In this document: positions 62,685-64,000 of the stretch, in pieces
Layout: the number at the start of each line of letters is the position of its first letter
How positions within the stretch are numbered: position 1 is the first letter of the stretch
Assembly (NCBI GenBank): GCA_039818825.1
Contig: JBCBTD010000014.1
Location: 1-64,000, forward strand
Direction: 5' to 3'
From: JBCBTD01 sp039818825
GTDB lineage: Bacteria > Pseudomonadota > Alphaproteobacteria > Geminicoccales > Geminicoccaceae
Length of the DNA: 64,000 nucleotides
Program-made: the position numbers and the translations under genes
Notes under the pieces: model-generated
Told to the model about the DNA's origin: nothing
The model's database searches: none
The model's input: the letters and a program-made list of their open reading frames with translations, nothing else

Positions 62685-64000
62685 CTACCAGCCGCCGGAA
62701 CCACCGCCGCCACCACCACCGCCGGCGAAGCCACCGCTCCCCGGCGACATCGCGCGCGCGGCGATCCCGCTCCGAATCGCACCATCGAGCGATCCGGTGA
62801 AGGGATTGCCCGAATTCGACCCCCAGTCGAACGTCGACCAACCGCTGCCGACGTACCAAATCGGCTGCGGCACGACGGCCAGACCGCCGACCTTGCTCGC
62901 GAACCGCTCGGTCCATGCCGTCTGCACGTTCAGCGCCACCGCGTAGGGCAGCAGGTCGGAAAAGTGGCGCGGTGTCAGGTCGGGTGGGTTCTCGAACTTC
63001 AAACGATCGGCCTCTGCCACGGTCAGGTAGAGCTTCGTGCCGGCAACCTCGTCCAGAGCTTGCCGTCCCGCTACGGTCGGATGCTGCAAGATCCAAAAAA
63101 ACACGACGATCATTAGCATCGACGCAATCAACAACCCCAAGGCCACCGGCCCTGCGTCCTGATAGTAGGCATCTGCGGCGAGAAACACGAACACAGAAAC
63201 AAATGTAACCAGCAAAATCGATAGAGGGACCATTATTAGAAATCGAATTACTCGACTATTACTTACTCCACGGATATGATAGACACTGTACCAAACAGCG
63301 AACAGGAGAACCGCGAAACTGGCAACGAAATGGAAAAGATCACTCCAATCTCGCAACCCCAATTCGCCTACGGCAATCCAACCAAAAAGCACCATGATGG
63401 CGCCAACCGCCACATAAACGAAGTTGCGCTGGATGTACTCGGAGTAGACTCGTCGATCCACGACCCGCTGCAGCTGCAGACTAGCCGAAGCCAGGAGTCC
63501 ACGGTTGCGCGACGACAACGACAGCGACATCCGTCCATCGCCAAGCAGGATGTCGAGCACCGCCTGCTCACCTTCGGTGAGTGGGCGCCGCCAAGGCGTC
63601 GCGACGGGTAGCAACGGCCGCAACACGAGATGCTTCGGTTGGTCGGGATCGTCCTCGACCACCGCGTGCCCTTTGGCGCAGATGCTGATGATCGCGGCAA
63701 CGAGGCAGCGCGTGTCGTACCGTCTCCGGTCGAGGAAACGCATGGCATGGGGCGGGAGCGTCGGCGCGTAGACCGGGATCGTCGGCCCCTTCGGCGGGCC
63801 GCGGCCGACGATCCACCACACGACCACGAAGTAGACCAACGTCACGCCCAAGGTCGCGACGCCGATGAAAATCGGCCAGGGGTTCCCGAACATCCGTCCC
63901 GCCCAGCCTGGCTCCGGCACGAAACCTTTGGGCCAGGAGACGACCACCGTGAAGGCCTCCTCGGGCGCCAACGCCTCGGTGGTGGTGAAGATGGCCTGCC
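62685..64000 (-). CDS. DUF2207 membrane protein, 5' end beyond window
   Basis: About 430 residues visible. The frame runs off the right edge at base 64000, so the start and probably an N-terminal domain are outside. Visible are a membrane helix (GVTLVYFVVVWWIVGRG), the block VYAPTLPPHAMRFLDRRRYD, a cytosolic part, three or so further hydrophobic segments and the glycine-rich C-terminus (GGFAGGGGGGGGSGGW) found in DUF2207 proteins. The middle (about 63100-63500) has a lower GC than the rest. Function is unknown. It is convergent with modC. Confidence 0.85.
   Translation of the reverse strand, partial: QAIFTTTEALAPEEAFTVVVSWPKGFVPEPGWAGRMFGNPWPIFIGVATLGVTLVYFVVVWWIVGRGPPKGPTIPVYAPTLPPHAMRFLDRRRYDTRCLVAAIISICAKGHAVVEDDPDQPKHLVLRPLLPVATPWRRPLTEGEQAVLDILLGDGRMSLSLSSRNRGLLASASLQLQRVVDRRVYSEYIQRNFVYVAVGAIMVLFGWIAVGELGLRDWSDLFHFVASFAVLLFAVWYSVYHIRGVSNSRVIRFLIMVPLSILLVTFVSVFVFLAADAYYQDAGPVALGLLIASMLMIVVFFWILQHPTVAGRQALDEVAGTKLYLTVAEADRLKFENPPDLTPRHFSDLLPYAVALNVQTAWTERFASKVGGLAVVPQPIWYVGSGWSTFDWGSNSGNPFTGSLDGAIRSGIAARAMSPGSGGFAGGGGGGGGSGGW

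Overview
The window is high-GC DNA of chromosomal character from a diazotrophic alphaproteobacterium. Three things point there: the dprA-topA-rnr order at the left edge, a NifA carrying the oxygen-sensing cysteine signature of alpha- and betaproteobacterial NifA, and the nifA / nifB-fdxN-nifZ-nifT / nifHDKENX / nifVW-fixABCX layout. A Rhodospirillales- or Geminicoccales-like free-living organism is my best guess; I cannot name a genus. I see no rRNA, tRNA or CRISPR array.

Layout. (1) 1-6025: housekeeping genes dprA (5' end cut off by the window), topA and rnr, all on +. (2) 6173-7287: a scar holding a decayed LysE-type exporter gene in unusually AT-rich DNA and a fragment of an IS3-family transposase that has reached into the 3' end of a LysR gene. 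(3) 7262-19991: a LysR regulator divergent from a long + strand operon: family-5 ABC transporter (binding protein, two permeases, fused double ATPase), CapA-like protein, galactonate-dehydratase-like enolase, MFS transporter, tartrate/malate-type dehydrogenase and a D-tartrate-dehydratase-like enolase. This looks like uptake and breakdown of a hydroxy acid or sugar acid. (4) 20237-33397: two divergent gene sets, on - NDH-2-like flavoprotein, DUF4380-like protein, SDR and GMC oxidoreductase, and on + DoxX, MFS, double VOC protein, second DoxX, cyanide-insensitive-type quinol oxidase cydAB and a GH15 glycosidase. It reads as a respiration, redox and carbohydrate module. (5) 33759-40646: TRAP transporter, L-idonate/L-gulonate 5-dehydrogenase and mannonate dehydratase on -, with a divergent fructuronate reductase, which form a coherent route from L-gulonate/L-idonate through fructuronate and mannonate to 2-keto-3-deoxygluconate. 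(6) 40864-62559: the Mo-nitrogenase region. (7) 62685-64000: a DUF2207 membrane protein running off the window.

The nif region is organised as nifA; nifB-fdxN-nifZ-nifT-SIR2-like; nifH-D-K-E-N-X-DUF269-fdxB; and iscA-like, nifU C-terminal-like, nifV-W, fixABCX and modABC. Three -24/-12 (sigma-54) promoters are readable, before nifB, nifH and the iscA-like gene; the first two have perfect TGT-N10-ACA NifA sites. Together the genes provide the structural enzyme, FeMo-cofactor assembly, homocitrate, electron supply (FixABCX and two ferredoxins) and molybdate import. nifS, the NifU scaffold domain, nifQ and draTG are not in the window.

The least explained item is the SIR2-like gene that closes the nifB operon, whose usual NAD-binding signatures are altered. 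Other points of interest are the CapA-like protein inside a sugar-acid operon, the NDH-2 with a degenerate cyclic-nucleotide-binding-like tail, the two related DoxX genes around the MFS and VOC genes before the cyd oxidase, and strong intercistronic hairpins in three operons.
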